A stretch of DNA of 6,469 nt from Bacillota bacterium (lineage in GTDB: Bacteria; Bacillota; Clostridia; Christensenellales; Aristaeellaceae). Below the pieces are notes generated by a model. That model was not told where the DNA came from. It made no database searches and saw only the letters and a program-made list of their open reading frames with translations. A program made the translations under genes and the position numbers. Positions 1 through 5,835 of this stretch are shown here, piece by piece (positions within the stretch are counted from its first letter, which is position 1; each line of letters starts with the position of its first letter). The stretch is taken from assembly GCA_019137115.1 (NCBI GenBank), contig JAGVSV010000051.1, positions 1 to 6,469 of the forward strand, in the 5' to 3' direction.

Positions 1-786
1 GTGTTCGCGGCGCTGGACGAATTTGACGCGGTGCTGGCCGGAGATCTGGAGGACAAGGAGGTTTCGGCGGCGGTGCAGCGCATGCTGATGGATTTTTCAG
101 CCATTCGGGAGCCCCATGTCCGCGCGCTGGTGGCCGGGCAGCAGACGGGTCCCTCGGGCACCGATGGCGTGAATGTGTTTGGCTTTGTCAACATCCTTAA
201 GAACGGCGACGCCCAGGTGCAGTGGTCGCTGTTCATGCCCGATATGCTCAAACACCAGCAGAAGGGCTTTTCCATAGCGCAGCTGGACTATGTCAAGGCT
301 CCGGCGATGCGCTTTGTCGGCAAGCCGGAGCATGGCCTGGAGGATGCAAACCAGCTCCGGGCCGTGTTTGCCGCGCTGGACGCGCTGGGGAAGCCGCTGG
401 CGGCGTTGCCGTGGGACATCCATTTCTCCCATCACAGCGGAAAATCCGTGGATGTGCAGCCGCAGCAGGGGTACTGGGGGCGCTTCTTTCCTGATGATAC
501 CCCGGTGCCGGACGGCTTTGCCGGAATCGACTTTACCGCTGACCCTACTTACAGCGTTGGCCCGCCGTATTTCGCGCACTACGCGTTCTCAGTTTTCTCC
601 GGCGACATGGACAGCCTGCACGACGCAAAGGGGTTTGACGTGTCGCCCATGTATGACATCACCCGCAACATCATGCTCGGGCAGGGGGTCATCATTCCCT
701 ACCCGGAAAAATATTGGACAGCGGAAATTTTCCGTTCGGGGCACGAAAACCCCAGCGACGCGTATTTATTCAGCACCCACGTGTGA
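1..786 (+). CDS. GyrI-like / AraC-type effector-binding domain protein, 5'-truncated by the window edge
   Basis: The frame is open from the first base and stops at TGA 784-786. The GTG at base 1 has no visible ribosome binding site, so the gene probably begins upstream; 261 residues are visible. From about residue 90 to 256 the pattern resembles the GyrI-like effector-binding fold found alone or at the C-terminus of AraC and MerR regulators: an early strand with PAMRFVG (101-107), then a helix and the segment YWGRFFPDDTPVPDGF (158-173), then YFAHYAFSVFSG (190-201) and a closing YDITRNIM helix with YWTAEIF (218-244). These domains bind small hydrophobic or cationic ligands. Residues 1-89 show no helix-turn-helix I can recognise; a DNA-binding part could lie upstream of the window. 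It is separated from the transport operon by 231 bases with a strong promoter, so it is probably a separate unit, though it could regulate it. The domain call rests on pattern resemblance only. Confidence 0.6.
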   Translation: MFAALDEFDAVLAGDLEDKEVSAAVQRMLMDFSAIREPHVRALVAGQQTGPSGTDGVNVFGFVNILKNGDAQVQWSLFMPDMLKHQQKGFSIAQLDYVKAPAMRFVGKPEHGLEDANQLRAVFAALDALGKPLAALPWDIHFSHHSGKSVDVQPQQGYWGRFFPDDTPVPDGFAGIDFTADPTYSVGPPYFAHYAFSVFSGDMDSLHDAKGFDVSPMYDITRNIMLGQGVIIPYPEKYWTAEIFRSGHENPSDAYLFSTHV

Positions 787-794
787 TTTCCAGA

Positions 795-808
795 TCAACA
801 GGTGTTGA
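795..808. promoter_or_regulatory. Possible operator: inverted repeat TCAACA-GG-TGTTGA
   Basis: Two perfect 6-base arms (795-800 and 803-808) flank a GG centre, 29 bases upstream of the -35 box. The same half-site occurs again as TCAACA at 874-879, around the predicted start of transcription, and a related GTTG/CAAC inversion overlaps the -35 box (837-845). The two-base loop makes an RNA hairpin unlikely, so a dimeric regulator site is the better reading. No specific regulator family can be named from this. Confidence 0.35.
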
Positions 809-837
809 GAAAAGCCGGTTTTTTGGCAAATGCGTGG

Positions 838-866
838 TTGACAACAAATTCTGCCTCTGGTATGAT
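838..866 (+). promoter_or_regulatory. Sigma-70/sigma-A promoter of the transport operon
   Basis: A consensus -35 box TTGACA (838-843) is followed by a 17-base spacer and a -10 box TATGAT (861-866), one base off TATAAT. Transcription would start around 872-874, giving a leader of about 145 nt before the GTG at 1018. It lies in the only long non-coding gap of the window and points toward the ABC operon. The -35 box lies inside a small inverted repeat, GTTG-A-CAAC (837-845). Confidence 0.82.
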
Positions 867-889
867 TGCTCCATCAACATAGGGAAACT

Positions 890-911
890 GGCCAGGGGAT
901 TGGTCTTTTTT
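890..911 (+). terminator. Weak terminator-like hairpin in the leader (possible attenuator)
   Basis: GGCCA (890-894) can pair with TGGTC (901-905), using one G-U pair, around a 6-base loop. Six T residues follow directly (906-911). It sits only about 17-40 nt after the predicted transcription start, so it would end transcripts very early. The 5-bp stem is short, so termination would be inefficient at best. Confidence 0.3.
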
Positions 912-1000
912 CTGAAGGTTTGAAATTGGGGGCGAAGTCCCGGAAGCGTAATCGTGGTCCAGTACACGATCGGCACAGCCGCGACCAAGCCCCTGCAATC

Positions 1001-1009
1001 GGAGAGGGG
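1001..1009 (+). promoter_or_regulatory. Ribosome binding site of permease 1
   Basis: GGAGAGGGG ends 8 bases before the GTG at 1018 and fixes that codon as the start. Its AGGGG (1005-1009) is complementary to CCCCT at 990-994, so it may be maskable. Confidence 0.75.
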
Positions 1010-1017
1010 ATTACTCA

Positions 1018-1974
1018 GTGGCTCAAGCCAGTAGCCTGGACAGGAGCCGGTCGCTGATCAGCAAATCGCTGCGCAGGCGGCTGGGCCGGTATTGGCAGCT
1101 GTACCTGTTGGTTCTGCCGCCCATCATCACCACCTTTATCTGGCACTACATTCCGCTGTATGGCGTGCTGATCGCATTCAAGGACTACAAGCCCAAGCTG
1201 GGCATCCTGGGCAGCCCGTGGTATGGGTTCAAGCACTTTGAATGGTTCTTCAATCGCCCCATGTTCACACAGATCATGTGGAACACCGTGCGCATCTCGC
1301 TGTACTCGTTTTCCACCTTCCCGGTGCCGATCATCTTTGCCCTGATGATCAACGAGCTGACCAACCAGAAGTTCAAAAAGTCCGTGCAGATGATCAGCTA
1401 CATGCCCCACTTTATCTCAACCGTGGTGGTGTGTTCGATGATCCACATGTTCTTCAATCAGGACCAGGGCATCGTCAACAATGCCATTGCGGCGCTTGGC
1501 GGCACGCGGCATCATTTCCTGTATGACCCAAAATCCTTTGACCACCTGTATGTGTGGTCGGGCGTGTGGCAGGGCCTGGGCTGGGGCACGATCATCTATC
1601 TGGCCAACCTGGCCAGCGTGTCCACCGACATGATCGAGGCCGCGCGCCTGGACGGCGCCAGCCGGTGGGACATTGTCTGGCACATCAACATCCCCACCAT
1701 CATGCCCACGATCGTGATCCTGCTGATCCTGCGCATCGGCGGCATCATCGGCGTCGGGTTTGAAAAGGTTTTCCTGCTGCAAACGCAGCGCAACATCAGC
1801 GCCAGCCGCGTGATCTCCACCTACGTATATGAGCTCACGCTGGGCGCCGGCGGCTCTACCGCCTACTGGGATACATCGGCCGCCATCGGCCTGTTCAATA
1901 CCTTCATCAACCTGATCCTGATCATCATCACCAACACAATCGCCCGCAGGGTGTCTGATTTCAGCCTGTGGTGA
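1018..1974 (+). CDS. Carbohydrate ABC transporter permease 1, LplB type (COG4209)
   Basis: This 318-residue inner membrane protein is one half of the channel of a CUT1-type sugar importer. About six membrane segments are visible, near residues 27-52, 86-113, 123-147, 177-201, 225-247 and 285-309. The N-terminal region carries the LplB-like run IPLYGVLIAFKDYKP (45-59) and GSPWYGFKHFEWFF (65-78), and YMPHFIS (128-134) is also typical. The EAA loop that contacts the ATPase reads EAARLDGAS (207-215), followed by NIPTIMPTI (224-232). Length matches the family. The GTG start is supported by a good ribosome binding site, and no better in-frame start lies nearby. It is the first gene of the operon, 25 bases before permease 2, with no ATPase gene adjacent. 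The family is clear. The substrate is unknown; relatives carry oligosaccharides or uronate derivatives. Confidence 0.93.
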   Translation: MAQASSLDRSRSLISKSLRRRLGRYWQLYLLVLPPIITTFIWHYIPLYGVLIAFKDYKPKLGILGSPWYGFKHFEWFFNRPMFTQIMWNTVRISLYSFSTFPVPIIFALMINELTNQKFKKSVQMISYMPHFISTVVVCSMIHMFFNQDQGIVNNAIAALGGTRHHFLYDPKSFDHLYVWSGVWQGLGWGTIIYLANLASVSTDMIEAARLDGASRWDIVWHINIPTIMPTIVILLILRIGGIIGVGFEKVFLLQTQRNISASRVISTYVYELTLGAGGSTAYWDTSAAIGLFNTFINLILIIITNTIARRVSDFSLW

Positions 1975-1981
1975 GTCAGGC

Positions 1982-1989
1982 GGAGGGAG
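1982..1989 (+). promoter_or_regulatory. Ribosome binding site deciding the TTG start of permease 2
   Basis: GGAGGGAG lies 10 bases before TTG at 2000. The next in-frame ATG (2015) would be 25 bases away, so TTG is preferred. The site is in the short gap after permease 1. Confidence 0.7.
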
Positions 1990-1999
1990 CATAAGTATT

Positions 2000-2929
2000 T
2001 TGAGTACAAAACCCATGCGTATCAACAACCGCATCCGCCGCTCGCGCAGCGACGTGATCTTTGATACGGTCAATATCTTCATCATCCTGATCATCACCGC
2101 GATCATGATCTATCCGATGTGGTACGTGCTGGCGATCTCCATCGCCACGCCGGAGGAAGCAGCGCTCGGCGGTGTGTATTTCTGGCCCAAAACCATTTCG
2201 TTTGAGGCGTATGAAACCGTATTCGAGACAAAATCCATCTGGACGGCCTACGCCAACACGGTGCTGTACACCGTGACGCACACCCTGTACGTGCTGTTTT
2301 TGACCATACCACCCGCCTACGCGCTGTCCAAGAAGGACCTGCCCGGCCGTGTGGCGATCGTGTGGTACTTCTTTGTCACGATGTTTATTTCCGGCGGCTT
2401 GATCCCCAGCTACATGCTCAACAAGAGCCTGGGCATCATTAATACCCGGTGGATCCTGATCCTCGGCATGGGGATCGGGTATTCCAATCTGATCATCACG
2501 CGAACCTACTTCCAGACCTCCATCCCGCAGGACATTTTCGAATCGGCCTACATCGACGGCGCGTCCGAGATGAAAGCCTTCTTCTATATCGCCCTGCCGC
2601 TGTCAGGCGCGATCATCGCGGTAATCGCATTGTATGCAGCTGTGGGAACGTGGGGCAGCTGGTACAGTGCTTTTATATATGTAACCGATCAGTCCAAGTG
2701 GCCGCTGCAGCTGCGCCTTAGACAAATCCTGATCATGAACGAGGTCCAGTCACTGGACATTCTGACCATGACCAAGGAGGACATCGAAGCCATGCAGCAT
2801 GCGTCCTTCCTGATGTACACCACGAAGTACGCGATCATCTTCATCGCGTCCCTGCCGATGCTCATCCTGTATCCGTTCGTGCAGAAGTACTTCGTCAAAG
2901 GCGTCATGATCGGCTCCCTGAAGGGCTAA
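2000..2929 (+). CDS. Carbohydrate ABC transporter permease 2, YtcP type (COG0395)
   Basis: This 309-residue membrane protein should form the import channel together with permease 1. Hydrophobic segments lie near residues 20-46, 84-109, 117-137, 150-166, 199-219 and 274-294. Family marks include MFISGGLIPSYML (128-140), the ATPase-contact loop ESAYIDGAS (181-189) followed by YIALPLSGAI (196-205), WYSAFIYVTD (221-230), and the very typical end YPFVQKYFVKGVMIGSLKG (291-309). The first EAA residue pair is E-S instead of E-A, a common variation. Translation most likely starts at TTG 2000 because of the spacing to GGAGGGAG; an ATG start at 2015 would remove five residues without affecting the domain. 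It lies 25 bases after permease 1 and 33 bases before the binding protein, so the three genes are almost certainly co-transcribed. Confidence 0.93.
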   Translation: MSTKPMRINNRIRRSRSDVIFDTVNIFIILIITAIMIYPMWYVLAISIATPEEAALGGVYFWPKTISFEAYETVFETKSIWTAYANTVLYTVTHTLYVLFLTIPPAYALSKKDLPGRVAIVWYFFVTMFISGGLIPSYMLNKSLGIINTRWILILGMGIGYSNLIITRTYFQTSIPQDIFESAYIDGASEMKAFFYIALPLSGAIIAVIALYAAVGTWGSWYSAFIYVTDQSKWPLQLRLRQILIMNEVQSLDILTMTKEDIEAMQHASFLMYTTKYAIIFIASLPMLILYPFVQKYFVKGVMIGSLKG

Positions 2930-2945
2930 CCCACGTGCAATAAAG

Positions 2946-2952
2946 AAAGGGG
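2946..2952 (+). promoter_or_regulatory. Ribosome binding site of the solute-binding protein gene
   Basis: AAAGGGG lies 10 bases before ATG 2963. It is the binding protein's own initiation signal within the operon; no terminator or separate promoter is evident in the 33-base gap. Confidence 0.65.
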
Positions 2953-2962
2953 TAAACCAACC

Positions 2963-4555
2963 ATGAGGAAGACTCTGGCAATCCTGCTCACCCTGATAAT
3001 GGTCATCGGACTGGCTGGGGTAGCACAGGCGGAATCCAAGTACTACGGCGGCTATGACGACGTCATCGAATCGACGATCGTCGTCTACCAGCGCGCCAAT
3101 CAGGGCCCTGCGGAAGACATCTGGTGGTGGGACTTCACCGAGGCGTACTTCGGCATCAAGTTCGAAGTCACCCAGGTGACCTCCGCATCCGACTTCAAGG
3201 CCGTTGCCTTTGCGTCCGGCGACATGCCCGACGTGTTCTACCAAATGTTCATTTCCTCCTCGCAGGTCGTGGAACAGGGCGAGGTGGAAGGCAACCTGAT
3301 CGCGCTTGATCCCTACATCACGCCGGAAATCATGCCCAACCTGTCCCGCATCTACGACAAGCACCCCGAGTACAAGACGCTGATCTCCGCCGGTGACGGC
3401 CACATCTACTCGCTGGGTTCCTTCAACAACGCCAATGCCCCGCAGATGACGTTCTACATCAACCAGCGCTGGCTGGATGAGGCCGGCCTGCCGATGGCCA
3501 AGACCCTGGATGAGTTCACCAAGGTCATGGCCGCCTTCAAGGCGCGCGGCGAGGACGTCGTGCCGCTGACCGGCGACCTGGGCAACCAGCCCCGTTACCT
3601 GGCCAACGCCTTCGGCTGGACCACGCACGCCGCGGGCTACCTGACCAGTATCGCGCTCAAGGACGATGTGCCGCTGTTCATCTACGCGGACGAAGAGCGC
3701 TTCCCCGCCTTCATGAAGCTGATGAAGGAGTACATTGACGAGGGTTACTTTGCCTCCGACGTGTACTCCGACCAGTACGCCGGCGAGCAGTCCATGGCCC
3801 AGAAGGCCAACGACCTGACCGGCTTTGACCAGACCCTGAGCGGCTTTATCAACCCGGACGAAATGGTGGCCGCCATCCCGCTGACCAGCGAATGGAAGGA
3901 CACCCCCTCCATCCTGCGCAGCATCAACGCGGTCAACTGCCAATCCTTCAGCATCAGCAAGAGCGCCGCCCCGGAAAAGGTCGAGCGCCTGATGAAGTGG
4001 GTGGACTGGCTGTATGACTATGACAACTACCTGATGGCGCACTGGGGCCCCAGCGCCGAGGAGACCGAATGGCTTCTGGGCCTGAAGAGCGGCTACACCG
4101 TCACCAAGAACGAGGAGACCGGCCTGTACGAGTACAGTGCAGCAGAAGTCGAGGATGGCACCTTTACCACGCTGGGCGATTACCACAACCAGCGCATCCA
4201 GGGCATTATCGGCGGCTATCTCGGCCTGAGCTATGACATGTTCGGCGAAGGCAAGCGCCTGACCAATCCGCAGGTGTGGAAGAACAAGGTGGACGAGCAC
4301 TACCTGCCCTACCTGGTCGACGGGTACCCGGACATCCGCTTCTTCAACGCCGAGGACAACCAGCGCATCACTGAGCTGGGCACCGACATCAACGCCTATG
4401 TGAACGAAACGTATGTGAAGTTCATCTCCGGCGACCTGGAGCTGAGCGATGAGAACATCGCGGCCTACTTCCAGACCATCAAAGACCTGGGCTACGAGGA
4501 GTATGTCCAGTACTTCATCGACTACTACGACGCCTACAAGGCAGCGCTCGAGTAG
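2963..4555 (+). CDS. Extracellular solute-binding protein of the carbohydrate ABC importer (family 1, LplA type)
   Basis: This 530-residue exported protein should capture the substrate and hand it to the two permeases. Residues 1-23 form a Sec signal: basic MRK, a hydrophobic core to about residue 19, and AQA (21-23) before E24. There is no cysteine at the cleavage site, so it is not a standard lipoprotein. Family 1 marks include SGDMPDV (85-91), INQRWLDEAGL (166-176) and TLDEF (181-185), followed by the mixed two-lobe fold. Length agrees with LplA-like proteins, which are longer than the usual 400-450 residue sugar-binding proteins. The mature protein is rich in W, Y and acidic residues; aromatic residues often stack on sugar rings in this class. 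It is the last gene of the operon, followed by a strong hairpin. Ligand identity cannot be read from sequence. Confidence 0.92.
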   Translation: MRKTLAILLTLIMVIGLAGVAQAESKYYGGYDDVIESTIVVYQRANQGPAEDIWWWDFTEAYFGIKFEVTQVTSASDFKAVAFASGDMPDVFYQMFISSSQVVEQGEVEGNLIALDPYITPEIMPNLSRIYDKHPEYKTLISAGDGHIYSLGSFNNANAPQMTFYINQRWLDEAGLPMAKTLDEFTKVMAAFKARGEDVVPLTGDLGNQPRYLANAFGWTTHAAGYLTSIALKDDVPLFIYADEERFPAFMKLMKEYIDEGYFASDVYSDQYAGEQSMAQKANDLTGFDQTLSGFINPDEMVAAIPLTSEWKDTPSILRSINAVNCQSFSISKSAAPEKVERLMKWVDWLYDYDNYLMAHWGPSAEETEWLLGLKSGYTVTKNEETGLYEYSAAEVEDGTFTTLGDYHNQRIQGIIGGYLGLSYDMFGEGKRLTNPQVWKNKVDEHYLPYLVDGYPDIRFFNAEDNQRITELGTDINAYVNETYVKFISGDLELSDENIAAYFQTIKDLGYEEYVQYFIDYYDAYKAALE

Positions 4556-4572
4556 ACAATAGCCAAACAGCA

Positions 4573-4603
4573 GGCCGCCGCGGGGCAACCCGCGGCGGCC
4601 TTT
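4573..4603 (+). terminator. Intrinsic terminator of the transport operon
   Basis: A perfect 12-bp stem (4573-4584 with 4589-4600) is capped by the stable tetraloop GCAA and followed by TTT then GCGT. It starts 18 bases after the binding-protein stop and lies between two convergent genes. The T tract is short. Read on the minus strand, the stem is followed only by TGCTGTTTGG, so it may also slow transcription from the other side but is weaker there. Confidence 0.8.
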
Positions 4604-4617
4604 GCGTCCGCCTGTCT

Positions 4618-5835
4618 TTACAGATGGATCACATGACCCGCCTGCCGCATGCGGTCGGCGACCGCCTGTGCGTCCACATCATGTACACTGCCTGTGCCTG
4701 CCAGCGCGGCGGCGATGCCGGCGGCTTCGCCGGTCTGTGCCGCGACCGGGATCACCCGCGCCACTTCCCACGCCTCGCGCTCCGCGCAGGCAATGATGCG
4801 ACCCGCCGCCAGCACATTGTCAGCGTCCGGCGAGGTCAGCGCGCCATAGGGGATCTCAAGCGTGACGCCTGTCCCGCGCCAGTCCCCGCAGCTGCCCACC
4901 GAGGTCTCCGACCGCTGTCCGTCCCTGGCAAAGTCCAGCGGTTCGTTGCCCACAATCCTGCGCGTGGTGCGGAACTGAGGCATGCTGGGGATGCCGGTGA
5001 ACGCAACCTCGCCCGCGGGTCGCTCCTGCACGTACCGCAGCGCCGCTTTGCGCCCTTCCAGCGCCATGCGTGTCACGCTGTCGGCCGAGAGGCCATCAAA
5101 CACGGGCACATCGTCCGGTTGCCCCTTGCCGTCGCAGTCCGCACCCAGTGTTTGCAGGCGCACCGCGTCCTGTACGCGCGCGCTTTGGGCCGCGGTTTGG
5201 ATTTCCTGGATGCCCGTCCGGTATGCCCAGTAGCTCATGTAGTTCGGGCCGTTCACCGTGCGCGCGCCCATCCTGTTGAACACCACCGCGTCGCCGGTGG
5301 CGTCCACTACCGCGTCGCAGGGAATAGCGCTGCGGCCATCGGCGTTTTCGATGATCACATGGGTCACCCGCCGCCCGTCTTTCACCACCGCGCACACCGC
5401 CGTGTCAAACAGCACGTTAGCGCCCGAGGACAGCAGCAGTTCATCCAGCCGCATGGCAAACAGCGGGCCGTTGAACAGCGTCTGGTAGCGCTGCTTGCCC
5501 TGGGCTGGCCGCGCCTTTTTGCGCCAATGTTCAGGCAAGCTGTCATAACTGTGTTCGATGGAAGCCAGCAGCATTTCCTCGCTGATGCCGCCGATCAGCT
5601 GGCGTCCGTTGCCATCGCACAGCGGCAGGTAGATCACCACGAACCCCGCCGTCGCCAGGCCGCCCAGCATCACCATCTTTTCCAGCAGTAGCACCGACTT
5701 ACCCATGCGCGCGGCGGCCATCGCGGCGGCGACCCCCGCCACCCCGCCGCCGGCGACCAGCACGTCCACTTTGTCTAGCACGGGGACGTCATTGTGCTCC
5801 GGGATGGTTGTTGGTTTCCCTGTGGATGTGCTCAT
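4618..5835 (-). CDS. FAD-dependent oxidoreductase (FAD_oxidored-like, PF12831 type)
   Basis: This 405-residue protein is predicted to be a cytoplasmic flavoenzyme. The N-terminal dinucleotide fold is clear: DVLVAGGGVAGVAAA (24-38) gives the GxGxxG turn (G29, G31, G34), and an acidic residue ends strand two at E52 in LLLEK. A second FAD contact is DATGD (178-182). RTTRRIVG (289-296) and the C-terminal run DNVLAAGRIIA (339-349) through PVAAQTGEAAGIAAALA (363-379) are typical of this family. No cysteine-rich iron-sulfur motif or separate NAD fold is seen. The start at 5835 is chosen because AGGGAGG lies just upstream. The same frame stays open to 6120, but that extension overlaps the membrane gene and looks non-coding. 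The start overlaps the stop of the preceding gene by ATGA, which implies coupled translation. The substrate is unknown; a role in carbohydrate oxidation is only suggested by the neighbouring importer. Confidence 0.88.
   Translation of the reverse strand: MSTSTGKPTTIPEHNDVPVLDKVDVLVAGGGVAGVAAAMAAARMGKSVLLLEKMVMLGGLATAGFVVIYLPLCDGNGRQLIGGISEEMLLASIEHSYDSLPEHWRKKARPAQGKQRYQTLFNGPLFAMRLDELLLSSGANVLFDTAVCAVVKDGRRVTHVIIENADGRSAIPCDAVVDATGDAVVFNRMGARTVNGPNYMSYWAYRTGIQEIQTAAQSARVQDAVRLQTLGADCDGKGQPDDVPVFDGLSADSVTRMALEGRKAALRYVQERPAGEVAFTGIPSMPQFRTTRRIVGNEPLDFARDGQRSETSVGSCGDWRGTGVTLEIPYGALTSPDADNVLAAGRIIACAEREAWEVARVIPVAAQTGEAAGIAAALAGTGSVHDVDAQAVADRMRQAGHVIHL

Larger units (their letters stand above)
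873..1017 (+). ncRNA. Structured 5' leader of the transport operon, candidate cis-regulatory RNA
   Basis: This non-coding stretch runs from the predicted transcription start to the first gene. Bases 893-905 pair with 983-995 in 12 of 13 positions, with one A899-G989 mismatch. Enclosed between the arms are three local hairpins: 929-941 (loop GAA), 951-970 (arms ATCGTG and CACGAT) and 971-981 (arms CGGC and GCCG). Two alternatives compete with the long helix: a hairpin at 890-905 followed by U6, and CCCCT (990-994) pairing with AGGGG (1005-1009) of the ribosome binding site. With the long helix formed, the ribosome binding site would be free; without it, the site could be masked. I recognise no conserved core of TPP, FMN, SAM, cobalamin, lysine, glycine, purine, c-di-GMP or T-box elements. 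The pairing is seen in the sequence; the regulatory role is inferred. Confidence 0.45.

Noticed and set aside
97..579. A 160-residue minus-strand frame opposite the first gene
   Set aside because: It has no recognisable motif and no ribosome binding site pattern, and the plus-strand frame has a plausible protein fold.
809..830. Possible terminator after the first gene (AAAAGCCGG then six T)
   Set aside because: The only stems are a 3-bp GCC/GGC or AAAA/TTTT with no stable GC hairpin before the T run. I see no convincing terminator for the first gene.
906..1000. Known riboswitch such as cobalamin or c-di-GMP in the leader
   Set aside because: Some words resemble parts of those cores (for example GCACAGCC), but the other conserved blocks are missing. 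An Infernal search against Rfam would settle this.
2750..4588. A 612-residue open frame on the minus strand opposite the binding-protein gene
   Set aside because: It is a mirror of the high G/C third-position codon use of the sense gene. It shows no family motif, is dominated by V, G, L, H and D, crosses the terminator hairpin, and lies opposite a clear family protein.
4624..5691. A 355-residue open frame on the plus strand opposite the FAD oxidoreductase
   Set aside because: Its composition (rich in R, H, A, P) and lack of any motif mark it as an antisense shadow; the minus strand carries the full flavoprotein signature.
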